The notes beneath the pieces are model-generated. The model saw only the letters and a program-made list of their open reading frames with translations, ran no database searches and was not told the DNA's origin. Shown here piece after piece: positions 22,301 through 37,300 of a DNA stretch of 64,000 nt. This stretch comes from Mytilus californianus (Eukaryota > Mollusca > Bivalvia > Mytilida > Mytilidae). The translations under genes were made by a program, and so were the position numbers. The DNA is taken from the NCBI RefSeq assembly GCF_021869535.1, contig NW_026262648.1, positions 2,232,001 to 2,296,000 of the forward strand, given 5' to 3'. Every line of letters begins with the position of its first letter. Position 1 is the first letter of the stretch.

Positions 22301-25300
22301 TATCCAGTTATCACCATTTATGGTTTCCTATCCTAATGATATTGATAATTTGGCATAGCATGCTTTTCTTATACTGTTTATGATGTCTTTACATCAAACC
22401 AAATCCGGTAGAAGTATATCATTTGATAAATTAGTCTGGAAAGAAATGGAATATCTATTTTTTGAAAGTTGTGGATTTAACTAGCTTTTAGAAACTGGGA
22501 CCACCCTAAGATAAGTACTTTGTTTCTTTTGTCATTTTTGATTGTTGTTTGGATGCCGGTGAGTAAAAAGACTTTTCCAACTAAATATTTAGTTTATTCA
22601 AATGTTGTGCATGACTTCCAAAAATATTTACAACGCGACATTCTTGATGTACCTATGCAAAATCAGTTATCTAGTGTTTTTCGTCTGACATAATTCTTTT
22701 TATTTTCTTTCTGCTATTAGTTAGAACTAGACCGTTATTTTTCTCTTAGGAATTGTTTCACATTTTGTTATACCGAGACTCTTATCGCATAGTGTTAGGT
22801 ATGGGGCTATCTATTTGTTGATGTCGTTGGTTTTCGGTGGAAAGATGTCATATTGTCTTTATTTTCATATGATGTCAATTTCAATGTGCGCAACATGTGT
22901 TTCTGGAATAATTGTCATCAGGTATACTCAACACCAAAAACGTTGGGAAGCCAAACATTTTAAACGCTAGAGCGATGTATGGCCAATTATAGATAGCTGT
23001 GTCTACCGAGTGATAAATCAATAAAAGTATGAGAAATAATGATGTATATCAGGAGATACCTAACTTATAGAGACATGTGTTCCCACTCGGTACGGAGGGA
23101 TCGTGTTGTTCTAATTGTATGTCTATCTGTATAGGGCTTATGAAATTTTATATAAGTGACTTCGGTATATATTCAGTCTCACCCGGTATGCTCAGTATCA
23201 CCGATTTAGATTTATTACCTAATTCGATATTTTTCTTAAGCGGAAATCTTATTTCTATGTGAATATGCGAGATGTGTAAAATTAATTTTCTGTCCTTCTG
23301 TCCTACAGGGAGAAAAGATTCTAAAACGTGAAAAGAGGCAGATTGGTTAGTATGATTTCGTATTGATATCTACTCTTTAAATTGTCTTATATTTATGATT
23401 TGTTTGACTACATTATGTGTAACTAGCTATGAAGTATTGCTATTTTTAGGCGAAGTCTAAAACCAGCTTATAGAACGGACAGGGAAAGGGTGTACCTCAT
23501 TCTTGAAATCAACTAATCCTACAGTTTTCAATACAGATCGCTTAAACTTTATAGAAAGATTGCAAACAATGTTGTTCAAATTATGCATCTGCTATTATAG
23601 AATTGTTTGAGAATTGTTTCCCTTTTGGCCAGACTAGGTAACTTATCCATTTTCATTAAAAGTAACGAAAGACGATACCAGTTTTGTGTAATAAACTCAT
23701 TCTACAGTTTTCAATCTAAGATTGCTGAAACTTTACAGACAGATTGCACACATGGTGAAGTTGAACACTATTATGTAATTCAAAATAATTTTCTCATTTA
23801 TCCAGACTTTGGAACTAATTGATTTTGCAGAAAAAAAAATTTAAAAGATAGTAACGAATTGTATTTTAACCCAGATCTTTGGAACATCACAGAGATATTG
23901 CAAACCTTTTGAGGGTATGCACCTTCCATTATTGAGTTTTTGTAAAGGTTTACATTTTACATTTTATATTTCCATATATTTAGATATAGGAAGATGTGGT
24001 ATGAGTGCCAATGAGACAACTCTTCATCCCAGTTACAATTTATAAAAGTAAACCATTATAGGTCAAGGTACGGCCTTCAACACGGAGCATTGGCTCACAC
24101 CGAACAGCAAGCTATAAAGGACCCCAAAAAATTACTAGTATAAAACCATTCAAACGGAAAAACCAACGGTCTAATCTATATAAAAACGAGAAACGAGAAA
24201 CACGTATGAACTACATAATCAGACGACAACTACTGTAATCAGATTCCTGACTTAGGACAGGTGCAAACATTTGCAGCGAGATTAAACGTATTAATGGTAC
24301 CAAACCTTCTCCCTTTTCTGAAACAATAGTATAACATCACAACATAGAAAAACACACTATAAAATATCAATTGGAAGACTTAAATCAATTAAAAAACGTA
24401 AATAAACACACAATGAACGAATAAATTTGACCTGTGACACCTGAATGCAAATACAAAGTTAATAAAGTATTACAAGGGATAAATAATTAAAGTCAAAGTA
24501 AATAAACAGGTTTGAACAAAGTTAAAGTATGATATCACTGTGAAATGTCAAATATTTTTTAGAAAATCATCACTTTTGAAGAAACCTGCGTCATATTATA
24601 CACAGATAAATGAAAATAATTTGTTGTTAAGTATACATCTTCTTCTGTGTGTATAAAATCTTCCGTTTAGGAATACCAAGAAATTGCTTTAATATCAATG
24701 AAAATAATCTAACACTTGGTACATATGGGGTGAATATCAACAATAAAACTATACAATTAGTGCTGGGTAAAACTTCCTGTACAGGTCCAAGAACAGCATC
24801 TAAGGAAAAATGAAATAATTTTGATGTTCATAGTACGAAGAAGTGAAAATTTGTAGTAATACCAAATAATCAAAGCTGGTATATAGACAAGATCCATGTT
24901 AACATCAAATAACAAAAAAGCATTATAAATAGTATCAACAGGTCAAATTAAAAAGAAAGTACGATTTGAGAGTACTCGCAGTTACTGACAGCTAGTTAAA
25001 AGCCAAAACAATTAATCATAAAAAATCATGCATCAGAGACTAAAATCAACTAAAATACATCCCAGGGATTATGTATTATAACGTCATGAACAGTCAAAGA
25101 AGACATGACTTGTGCAATGCCAAAAATAAATGTATCGACAGGTAGTAGGATAGTTAGGAGTGACTTCTTTATAGATAAAAATAAACGTGTGTGTGTCTCT
25201 ATACATCCCGTTTGAAAAGAAAATACAAATTTAGTTATGTTTTAATTTGCTAATGACAAAATCGATATTAGTGCCAATGTAAACTATATTCAGAGATCTA

Positions 25301-28300
25301 ATTACAACATTGGTACGATAATCCTTACTAATAAGTTTGTTTAAAGGTTCGATGAGTTTACACGGATTACATAATGATTTCCGCGCTTTAAGTACAACAT
25401 TACCATAAAATTTAGGATGTGAAATACAACTTAAATAATTGTTCTACAGGTACGGCCAAATTTACTAATCAAATCTTTGTATCTATGAAAGAATTTAGTA
25501 AAAGTTTTAAGTACTTTATGGTAACGAAATCCCTGACTTAATAGTTTACCAGTGATGCATTGATTACGATCGTTAAAATCTATGACATCACTACACACAC
25601 GGGCATACCGAACGAGTTGGGATATATTAACACCGTATGATGGAGCCAAAGGCACATCGCCGTCTAAAAAAGGAAAATTAACAATAGGGAATGAAAAATC
25701 GTCTCTTTTGTCGTAAATTTTAGTATGGAGTTTCTCTTTAGAAATTGAAATGTCTAAATCTAGAAAAGGATAACTGCTTCTGTTTATGTTAGATTTAGTT
25801 AAAGTAAGTTCTTTTGGATAAATTTCGGTAGTATATTTACAGAACTCTAGATTATTTAACGAAAAATATCATCCAGATAACAGTAGGTATTGTTGAATGT
25901 ATCAACCAAATGTAACAATGATGTGTCTCTACTGAGTTTGGTCATAAACTGAGATTCATAGCAATACAGGAATAAATCTGCTATTAAAAGGGCGCAGTTA
26001 GTGCCCATAGGAATACCTACTACCTGACGATACACTTGATCGCCGAAACGTACATATATGTTATCTAGGAGAAAATTTAAAGCTTCAATCATATCCTCAC
26101 ATTTCCCGTAAGTGTATCTAGCATACTTTCCTTTTTCGTCACAGAAAAAGGCTTTAAACGATTTAAATGTTTAGTAGAGATCATTCTCTATTGTTTAAGA
26201 AAAAATCAGCGCACTCCAGCCATTTGAGTCTTTGATCCATTTTTTATCACAGGAAGTACAGGTTAACTACATTTTTATTTCATTTCGCGTGTATATGAAA
26301 TGCAACCCAAAGACACAAATAATAAGAAGACAGTAGAGGTCAATATACAATTAGAGTTTTGCTCACTGTTTTAAGATAGTTAGATCGTTACTTTACGTTA
26401 TTACTAAAATTTGATGGTATCTTCGGTATAGTATTGTTACATTCAATAAAACGTCAGTACTGTTTACAGCAATTACAAAATATATATCTCCCAAGATAAA
26501 ATTTTAATGCTATAGTCTATCTTGTTCAGTAAATATCTGTGTTGTCCTTTTTAATTAGATTTGCTACCTCCGTCGATTTTTGTTGTTCTATTTTGGCCAA
26601 TCTATTTTGAAGTTTCATGAGTCTAGCTTCTAAAACGGGCAAGGATATTTCAGAAATATGTGTCTGGCACTGTGATATATGTTGATACTAATGACAAAAT
26701 GGAGGGCAAGTTCGTTATTGGCGATTTTCACTTCTACCGTTCAGGAGTAATGTCATTGGTATATTGGAAAATGGCACTTTATGTCGTTTCGATAACTTTT
26801 GAACCCTATACCTATGGTTTTCAACTTATAATATGTTGTTACTGATGACAAAATGGAGGTGAAATTCAATATTGATTGTTTTTTTTTTCCTTTACCGTTC
26901 AGGAGTTATCGTTCTTAATAGATTGAATAATAGCACTGTATGTTACAAACATGTTTAAGCCCGCCACATTCAATATGTACCTGTCCAAATTCAGGAGCCT
27001 GTAATTCAGTGGTTGTTGCTGGTTGCTCTATGTTATATTTTCTTTTCGTTTGTTGTTTTGTCATAAACGATTTGTGAGGCTGTTTTTTTCCTTTTGAATT
27101 GTTTAACATATTGTCATGTCAAATACTTTTGTGGGTTACTATACGGTATTGGTTTTGCTCATTGTTGAAGGCGGTACAGTGACCTATAATTGTTTAAATT
27201 CTCTTGATTTCTGCTTTTGGATAGTTGTCTCAATGCCAATCATACCACATATTTTTATTTTATATAGTTCTTCCAACATTTATATAGTTCTTCCGACGAT
27301 GTTATGTTTGGATTGTATATTTCAAATTAATGCCATCCAAAATACCTTCGATAAGCTTACACAGAAACAATATTTTAGGAAAATTACGATTTGTTATAGT
27401 ATAACATTTATGTCACTATTCCTGACGAAAGGATTTGTGCCAGAACATGCGATAAGAAAAAGTTCCACCTGCAAACAACTGCTCTAGCAAGGCTATGAAG
27501 AAGGTGTCTGAAGTTATCAATCAACAAGTCCTATGGTTGCCATAACAATTTTATTGATTATCACAGAGTCTCCATTTCTCGATTTACTTGCGTTATTTTA
27601 ACATGTTTAACTTTAATAGATCATACATACTCGGCATTGTCAATCTGACATTATTTTTGTTTTTTTTTTGTTTTTTTTGTTTTTTCTGATTTTGCTTCAT
27701 GCAATTGCGAATTAGGTTATGTTTTAAAAAGGACACACCTGGCCACATTTGGTTAGAGTTTGTGCGATTCCAGTTGCCGTCTTTCAGAAATGTGTCCGTC
27801 TGTACCAGATTTTACAGCAAACATCTGTGTACTATTTTCATATTTTGTAATAAAGTTCTGGACTTTATCATCGTATAAAATTTTAGCGATGGCCGCTTTG
27901 ATCATATTCTAAATATTTCGCTTTTTATAGCGATCTTTGACTTGTGCACTCACCAAAGAAATAAAAATGATAACCTTTATGCATTGGTCATAATATTTTT
28001 CGATATTTAAACATAGCTTTCAGACTTTGTCCTATCAAGTCATTTCTTCCTTCTCAATACATGAATAGGTGAAGGTTTGGTACCATTAAAACGTTTAAAC
28101 CAGCTGCATTTGTTTGCACCTGTCCTGAGTCAGGAATCTGATGTTCAGTAGTTGTCGTTTGTTGGTGTGGTTCTTAAGTGTTTCTCGTTTCTCGTTTTTT
28201 TATATAGATCAGACCGTTGGTTTTCCCGTTTGAATGGTTTTACACTAGTAATTTTTGGGGCCCTTTATAGCTTAATGTTTGGTGTGAGCCAAGGCTCCGT

Positions 28301-31300
28301 GTTGAAGACCGTACTTTGACCTATAATGGTTTACTTTTATAAATTTTGACTTGGATGGAGAGTTGTCTCATTGGCACTCATACCACATCTTCTTATATCT
28401 ATAGATAAAATAATTGAGAAAAAATACATTAGATACTTTATAAAGTTGTAATTGGAACCAGAACGAATGCATCAAATTTGGCAACAAGAATTGAATAGGG
28501 AAGACTCCCATTCAAATATTAAAAAAACACGATATACTATATTTAGAATGGGTTAATTGAGTATGCATAAACCAATTTTACAAAAAGCTTAAAAAACTTA
28601 GTATGTATTTACCAAACTAAACTCAAAATTATTTATCAAAAACTTAGAAACCGATTGAAAGGGAAAGACATTTTGATATTGTTTTTTTTTTTTTTTTATT
28701 AAATTGCAAAATTAATGAATAATTGATAGATTTTATATTTTAACGAAATACAAAACTATAACCTGTATTTTATTGAACTATCAAAAATTTTTTAAAAATA
28801 CTGTATATTTTAACCCGTCAACACCAACGCAAGTAAATGCACTCGATTCCTTTAAAAAAAAGATGTCATTAGAACTAATATCGGTATAAGGTGTCAAGGG
28901 ACTCTTGTTATATTTCCTTGATATATTATTTTATTAATCATTTTACTCTATGCCTTAATTGTATTTGTTGTGTTCCATTTGTATTTGTCACATTCAAGCT
29001 TATTTAGTTTAGAGACAATACAGATTTGAATTTGAATTTGAATTAATCACTCGTATTTTTTAAAATGGTCCTTGTCTTTTTAGTGCCGAATACAATATTC
29101 CAAAGGTACTGTAAGGGTGCATCTGCAAATCCATTTTGTTCGAATGGAGAACTTATGTACGTTCTGGAAGCCTGGTATGGTGGAGTGAATTGTGGTACAT
29201 CAAGTGCATATTTTGACACAGCTTCGGCCCCATGTGGACGTGATGTAACAGATATAGTAGCAGCGATGTGTAATGATCTAGCGGAGTGCTTTGTTATGCC
29301 AATTGACGATACAATATTCGGGCCGACTGACTGTACGTCAGGACAAGATATGGACCTTTTTATGGAATGGGACTGTGGTAAGTGCACGTTAATGGATCCG
29401 TATTCAATATATCTTCAACGTATTATATCATGTAACCGAACCGACCAATGTGATAACGTATGATGTTCGATTGTCCTTGATACTTATGAATTCTGGTAGT
29501 TATTTCTTCAATGTGCTGGAATATCGCATCCTTTACATCTCTTCTTTTCTATAGATTTATAACATGTATAGTATATGTTCATTACATAGATCATCGGTTC
29601 ATACATTTGGTGGGATATGGAATATTTTTTTTACCGAAATGGGTATTTTTCTGTCTGTGATATTATTTTATCAAGCTCGTGTACAAAAATGTCTCGTTAA
29701 CTTTCTAAAATGCCTTAACAATACCGTACCAATACCATGTTCAATTGAAAATAATTAATACAAAATAAATAATAGACATGTATATAATTTTGATATCGTC
29801 CTCCATTTCTTCCCGGCAGTACATATAAACATATCTAAAAAAAATTGAATATGCCGAAAAAATGTTTCTGTACTTTTTGAGCAAGTTTTCTTGTATGCCA
29901 CAGCCATACTTTAAGAATTCATACTTTTTCTGGTTATCCGCTAAGAAATATTAAGGAGTACCTGCATGAAAAGCATATATGTGGTTTCAGATGCCATTAA
30001 GGTTGTGTAATACGATTGTTTGCTATATACCCGTCGAATACTAGTATATATAATAGATTGTTTACTATATACCCGTCGAATACTAGTATATAATAGATTG
30101 TTTACTATATTCCCGTCGAATACTAGTATATATAATAGATTGTTTACTATATACCCGTCGAATACTAGTATATAATAGATTGTTTACTATATTCCCGTCG
30201 AATACTAGTATATAATAGATTGTTTACTATATACCCGTCGAATACTAGTATATGATAGATTGTTTGCTATATACCAGGCGAATACTAGTATATGATAGAT
30301 TGTTTGTTATATACACGCCGAAAACTAGTATATGATAGATTGTTTGCTATATAACCGTCGAAAACTAGTATATGATAAATTGTTTGCTATATACCCGTCG
30401 AATACTTGTACATGATAGATTGTTTGCTATATACCAGTCGAATACTAGTATATGATAGATTGTTTGTTATATACACGCCGAAAACTAGTATATGATAGAT
30501 TGTTTGTTATATACACGCCGAAAACTAGTATATGATAGATTGTTTGCCATATACCCGTCGAAAACTAGTATATGATAGATTGTTTGCTATATACATTGTT
30601 GTACCCGTCGAATACTAGTATATGATATATTGTTTGCTATATACCAGTCGGGATACTAGTGAATGATAGATCATTTGCTATATACCCGTCGAAACTAGTA
30701 TATGATAGATTATTTGCCATATACCCGTCGAAAACTAGTATATGATAGATTGTTTGCTATATACCCGTCGAATACTAGTATATGATATATTGTTTGCTAT
30801 ATACCAGTCGGATACTAGTGAATGATAGATCATTTGCTATATACCCGTCGAAACTAGTATATGATAGATTGTTTGCCATATACCCGTCGAATACTAGTAT
30901 ATGATAGATTTTTTGCCATATACACGTCGAATACTAGTTAGTGGTAGATTGTTTTCTATATACCCGTCGAATACTATTGAATGATAGATAATTTGCCATA
31001 TACCCGTCGAAAACTAGTTCATGATAGATTATTTGCTATATACCCGTCGCAAACTAGTATATGATAGATTTTTTGCCATATACCCGTCGAAAAATAGTTA
31101 ATGATAGATTTTTTTGCTATATACCCGTCGAAAACTAGTATATGATAGATTGTTTGCCATAAATACGTCGAAAACTAGTTAATGATAAATTGTTTGCTAT
31201 ATATCCGTCGAATACTAGTATATGATAATTTTTTTGCCATATACACGTTGCAAACTAGTATATGATAGATTGTTTGCTATATACCCGTCGAATACCTGTA

Positions 31301-34300
31301 TGTGATAGATTGTTTGCTATATACCCATCGAAAACTTGTTCATGATATATTGTTTGCTATATAACCGTCGGGTACTAGTATATGATAGATTTTTTAATAA
31401 GCATGATGTAAGGACGCTTGATTAACTGATTGTTATAAGATTTGTTGCACAATGTATATATGTTGTAATTTATATTTAGTTTGTTACAAGCTTTATTTTA
31501 TATGCTTTACGACAATAAAAATTATTCATAATGTTAAGTCGGTAAGCTGGCTGAAGGCGTATGTCCATTGACAGAAATAAGTCCTACAATTTGGTAGGTT
31601 TTGATTTTTTTTTATTGATTGATTGATTGATTGGTAATTAACGCAACTTTTACCACGTTTGTTCTTTTTCATGGTGGTCATTTTTATTTGGAGGAGGAAG
31701 CCGGAGTGCCCGGAGAGAACCACCGACCTTCGGCAGGAAAACTGAAAATCCTAGTCAATTAAGATTGATTAATATTTTACAAGTTTTAAGATCGGTAATA
31801 GATTTAAGATAAATCAAATAAACAATTGTTTAAGAATGATTAAAAATCTTTCCACACAAATCAAATTAAGTTTTGATGAGACATAAAATTAAAATTAGTA
31901 GCTCTGGTGTCAGAAAATATCATATCTCCCACTGATTCGAAAAATACATACTTTATGGAACTGTTTTCATGAATAAAGAGAGGTAAAAGCTACTTCCGGT
32001 TTAGTCAACGTCCCTTCCGGTGTAAAATTAAGAAGCTTATATTAAACAGTCATTCCAACAATATACGGTTTGGATGTAATTTTTCATGAAATTAAGGAGA
32101 CACTTTTTTACTTACGGTTTCATACGAAGACGAATACTTATATAATTATATTATATAATTCTATAATAATTAATATGATAAGTTACATCACACTGGTTCC
32201 AAAAATATATTGTTTTAGATACCTTTACATAAATTAGTGGACAAATTGAGTATTTCCGGTTAACATAACTTATGGTAACTTCCTGTTGACCTTTTTATAG
32301 TCTTTCAACCTATTGCGAAAGACGGCATGGATTTATAAAAGTGATGCGAAGGATACCAAAGGGACATTCAAACTCACAGTCGAAAATGAACTGACAACGC
32401 CATGGCTAAAAAGAAGAAAAAGACAAACAAACAGTACACAAAACACAACATAGAAAACTAAAGACTGAGCAACACGAACCCCAACAAAAACTGGGGGTGA
32501 TCTCAGGTGCTCCGGAAGGGTAAACAGATCCTGCTCCACATGTGGCACCCGTCGTGTTGCTCATGTTAGTAAAAACCCAGTGATTATTCTTATTCGGTAG
32601 GTCACATTCGGGGAAAAGGGGACGGGATTGTAGTTACGACAATTAGAACATATCCGTTGTCATCTATGAAACGGATGTTCCATAACGGTCAACCAACTCG
32701 TGATGGCGTCCGTAAAATTTACGAAGGAACGATTTCAACTTCACCACTTGGAACTCTTGATTTAATAGATTCCTTGTGAGCAGCAACCCTCTATCAAGGA
32801 AATCATGATAGGAAATACAAGACCTGGAATATCGTATCAACTGGGAGATGTGCTGCTGGAATGTTGCTACTTTGAAATAGGAAGTTCACAATTGGGAAGC
32901 TGAAATCATCTCTTTTGTTGTAAAAATCTTTTTTCAACCGACAATCATTGTGATTTTCTAGAATGAGGCCAACATAACTGTATCTGTTATACCCTTTATT
33001 TCAAGTTCGATAGGATAAATGCGTTCAACATAGTCATCAAATTTTGAATAATAATTTTATACTCCATCAATATGAAGTTGTAACAAAGGTCAAAATCTAA
33101 AACGTCAAATTGATCTTTGACATTGACCTTAGTGTTAAGATCATCTAAAAGCAAGAACCTCAAATAAAAAGACCCTAGATTTCTACTGTGCATGGGAAAT
33201 GAGTTGTATCACTATACATGTTATTAAAACCTTTCGTGGATATTTATTATGGATTCTGATGAACAGCAATAACAAGCAAAACAATAGTACATGTACATGG
33301 CCTTTACCTATGACCTTAATCTCATTTTCTTTTTAGTGGACCAAGAACCTCAAATCAAAATACCATATCACTTACGGTTTGCGTATTATAATTAAAGTTT
33401 ACATATATTTCAAATACATAAAGGGAAATAACTCTCAAATGAAATCTCCGGATACCCTTTACTTACTCTACGTAAAGCGTTCCAGATCTTTCGGATTGAT
33501 ACAGACAGCTATGCTACTAGGCATTATTCACTTTGTATCGTAATCAGAGGCCATATATTTTGTTTTCACATTGAACACTGTTTAAAAAGTAATAAACCTT
33601 TTATATTATATACTATGGAAACCAAATGTTTGGAAAATAAGCGTTAATGTATATATAATGTTTGCGAGTGTTAAAAAAAGTAAATATAACAGGACAGCTA
33701 AACCCCTCAAAGTACAAAATACAAATTACATAGAACAAATAAATACAACAAATTTTTCAATAAGTTTATGAAAAGTTTCTTGTCCTCATGCAGGTTCTAT
33801 TGATGTTTCTATTAAAAAGGAATCTAGACTTCTTAATCTATCAATTTGACTTGCATTTCATGTATTACATTGTTTCATGTTTTGCTTTTAGTGCGACCGA
33901 GAGCTATTGTAATGGGTGAGTTAACGTTTAATATTAAAGTAGATCAAGGCTAAAATTCAACTTGATAGCAACCCAACAATACAAGCATACAAATATAGAC
34001 ATGTAGATATCATCAAAGTGTCCAAATATAGACATGTACATGTAGATATCATCAAAGCATACAAATATAGACATGTAGATATCATCAAAGTATACAAATA
34101 TAGACATGTAGATATCATCAAAGCATACAAATATAGACATGTAGATATTATCAAAGTATACAATATAAACATGTAGATATCATCAAAGTATACAAATATA
34201 GACATGTAGATATCATCAAAGTATACAAATATAGACATTGAACTGAATTTTAATGTGCGTATTGTTATGCGTTTACTTTTCTACATTGGCTAGAGGTATA

Positions 34301-37300
34301 GGGGGAGGGTTGAGATCTCATAAACATGTTTAACCCCGCCGCATTTTTGCGCCTGTCCCAAGTCAGGAGCCTCTAGCCTTTGTCAGTCTTGTATTATTTT
34401 TAATTTTAGTTTCTTGTGTACAATTTGGAGTTTAGTATGGCGTTCATTATCACTGAACTAGTATATATATTTGTTTAGGGGCCAGCTGAAGGACGCCTCC
34501 GGGTGCGGGAATTTCTCGCTGCATTGAAGACCTGTTGGTGACCTTCTGCTGTTGTCTGTTCTATGGTCGGGTTGTTGTCTCTTTGACACATTCCCCATTT
34601 CCATTCTCAATTTTATGTAGATATCATCAAAGCATACAAATATAGACATGTAGATATCATCAAAGTGTCCAAATATAGACATGTAGATATCATCAAAGCA
34701 TACAAATATAGACATGTAGATATAATCAAAGTATACAAATATAGACATGTAGATATCATCAAAGCATACAAATATAGACATGTAGATATCATCAAAGTAT
34801 ACAATATAAACATGTAGATATCATCAAAGTATACAAATATAGACATGTAGATATCACCAAAGTATACAAATATAGACATGTAGATATCATCAAAGCATAC
34901 AAATATAGACATGTAGATATCATCAAAGCATACAAATATAGACATGTAGATATAATCAAAGTATACAAATATAGACATGTAGATATCATCAAAGCATACA
35001 AATATAGACATGTAGATATCATCAAAGTATACAATATAAACATGTAGATATCATCAAAGAATACAAATATAGACATGTAGATATCACCAAAGTATACAAA
35101 TATAGACATGTAGATATCATCAAAGCATACAAATATAGACATGTAGATATCATCAAAGTATACAATATAAACATGTAGATATCATCAAAGTATACAAATA
35201 TAGACATGTAGATATCACCAAAGTATACAAATATAGACATGTAGATATCATCAAAGTATACAAATATAGACATGTAGATATCACCAAAGTATACAAATAT
35301 AGACATGTAGATATCATCAAAGCATACAAATATAGACATGTAGATATCATCAAAGTACGATACTTGTAATATAGATTGACCAGTGTTTACAGTTAACATA
35401 ACAACTAGTCTTAACAACTTTATAAGTAAACATGGTCAGGAGTCTGTAATTCAGTGGTTGTCGTTGGTTGCTGTCTGTGAAATTTTTTTTCATTTATTGT
35501 TTATCATTTTGTAATGTTGTGGCCTTTTATAGCCTTGTTATACGGTATGGGGTATGCTCATTTTGGAAGGCCGTAAGGCAACCTATATTTGTTTAAATCC
35601 GCTTCACTTGGACTGTGACGTTTTGATAGTTGTCTCATTGGTAATAATTCCACATTTTTTTTGTATGGTGTTGCTCTATATTAGTATGCTTTTATATGAT
35701 GTGAGTGTTGAAAGTAGGAAGAGCCTTTTAGAATGACATTGTAACCAAAGATAGTGTATTTACATATTTCACCATATCGTGTATTAAATAATGATTGTTA
35801 AATGTAAACAAAAAACAATTAAAACTACTGCATTTACACAAAACATGTATTTCCGTTCAAAAAAGTGGTATGCTAGTATCAAAATAGTGTTGTGAAACAC
35901 TTATCTAGTACAACAAAATAGTTTTTTTTAATTTGATAGATTCTTTCTTTCTTTTTTTTTGCCTTTTTAATATAGGAATTCCTGGTCCAACCGGACCAAA
36001 GGGGCCCACGGGCATGAAGGGAGAAGGAATTGAAGGAGAAGTAGGAATGAAAGGTGCTTTGGGAACAAAAGGCTCAAAGGGTATGTATACTTAACTTAAA
36101 ATAAATAAAAAATAAACAAATCCAACGTATTTCCTGATTCTTGTTAACATCTTATCATTCTTGTTTCAAAAGGATTGGAGAAAGATTCCAAAGGGACATT
36201 CCAACTCAGAAGTCGAAAATAAACTGATAACGCCATGGCAAAAAGCAAAAAAAAAGAAAAGGAAACAACTTTCAACTTAACCACTTGGAAGTCTTGATTT
36301 AATAGCTTCCTTTGTGAGCAGCAACTCTTTATCAAGGAAATCATTATAGGAGATGCAAGCTCTGGAATATTGTATCAACTGAGAGATATATACTTCGTAT
36401 GAAGTCGCTGCTGGAATGTTGGTACTTAGAAATGGAAAGTTCACAATTGGGAAGCTGGAATCATCTCTTTTGTCGTATTTTTTTGTTCTCAACCGACCCT
36501 CATTGTCAATTTGTAGATGTAAGTCAAGATATGAGACATACTTAAATGTTTCTGTTGTATCCTTTGTTTCAAATTCGATGGGATAGATTCGTTCACCTAA
36601 CCTGAATTATCTAGTGAGATGAAAAATTGAAAATGCTTCCGTAAAGCACAGAGGTGTGGCAAATTTCATACAAAAGCTTCCGTAAAACACAGAGATATGG
36701 CACATTTTCGCACAATGATTCCGTAAAACACAGAGGTAGGGCAAATTTGCCAAAAATGCTTCCGTAACACAGAGATAGGGCAAATTTGCCCAAAAAGCTT
36801 CCGTTAATCACAGAGGTAGGGTAAATTTCGTTTGATTAAAATATGAAAAAGGTGATTGAATAGTTGTATTGAAGCTATCAAATATAATGATTTAAAATGA
36901 CTATTTAATAAATAACTAACAAGCAAAAAGCTTCCGTAAAACCAGAGGTAGGGCCAATACCCCTAAAATGTATTTACAATTTACATGTATGATACATCAT
37001 GAGAGCAATTCTCAAAAAGTCTTTCAAATTTTCTTTCCATTCACATTATTAAAGTAATCTGTATGTACTTTGATGTTTCAACATTGATCTGTACTGTGCG
37101 GTGCGCTTGATTTAATTCAACAGTTTAGCTCTCTCCTGAATCATATACTTTTTTATACTGCAAGCGAAGGAATTGTGTCTCACCTGGAACGAAGGAAGAT
37201 TTGCTGGTGAATTGTGAATTCTTCTCCGTCTTCTTGGTGGCTGATGCATGCATACCAGGAAACGCACACGGTTTTACCCCTTTTAGAATTCATATGATTC

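Noticed and set aside
27116-27487. 123-codon plus-strand frame starting MSNTFVGYY
   Set aside because: Its first third is the dispersed repeat present many times in the window; the rest has no domain.
33934-35417. Minus-strand frames repeating MSIFVCFDDIY, up to 132 codons
   Set aside because: They are produced by a 33-bp noncoding minisatellite whose unit is a multiple of three; no start context, no domain, and the array is intronic.
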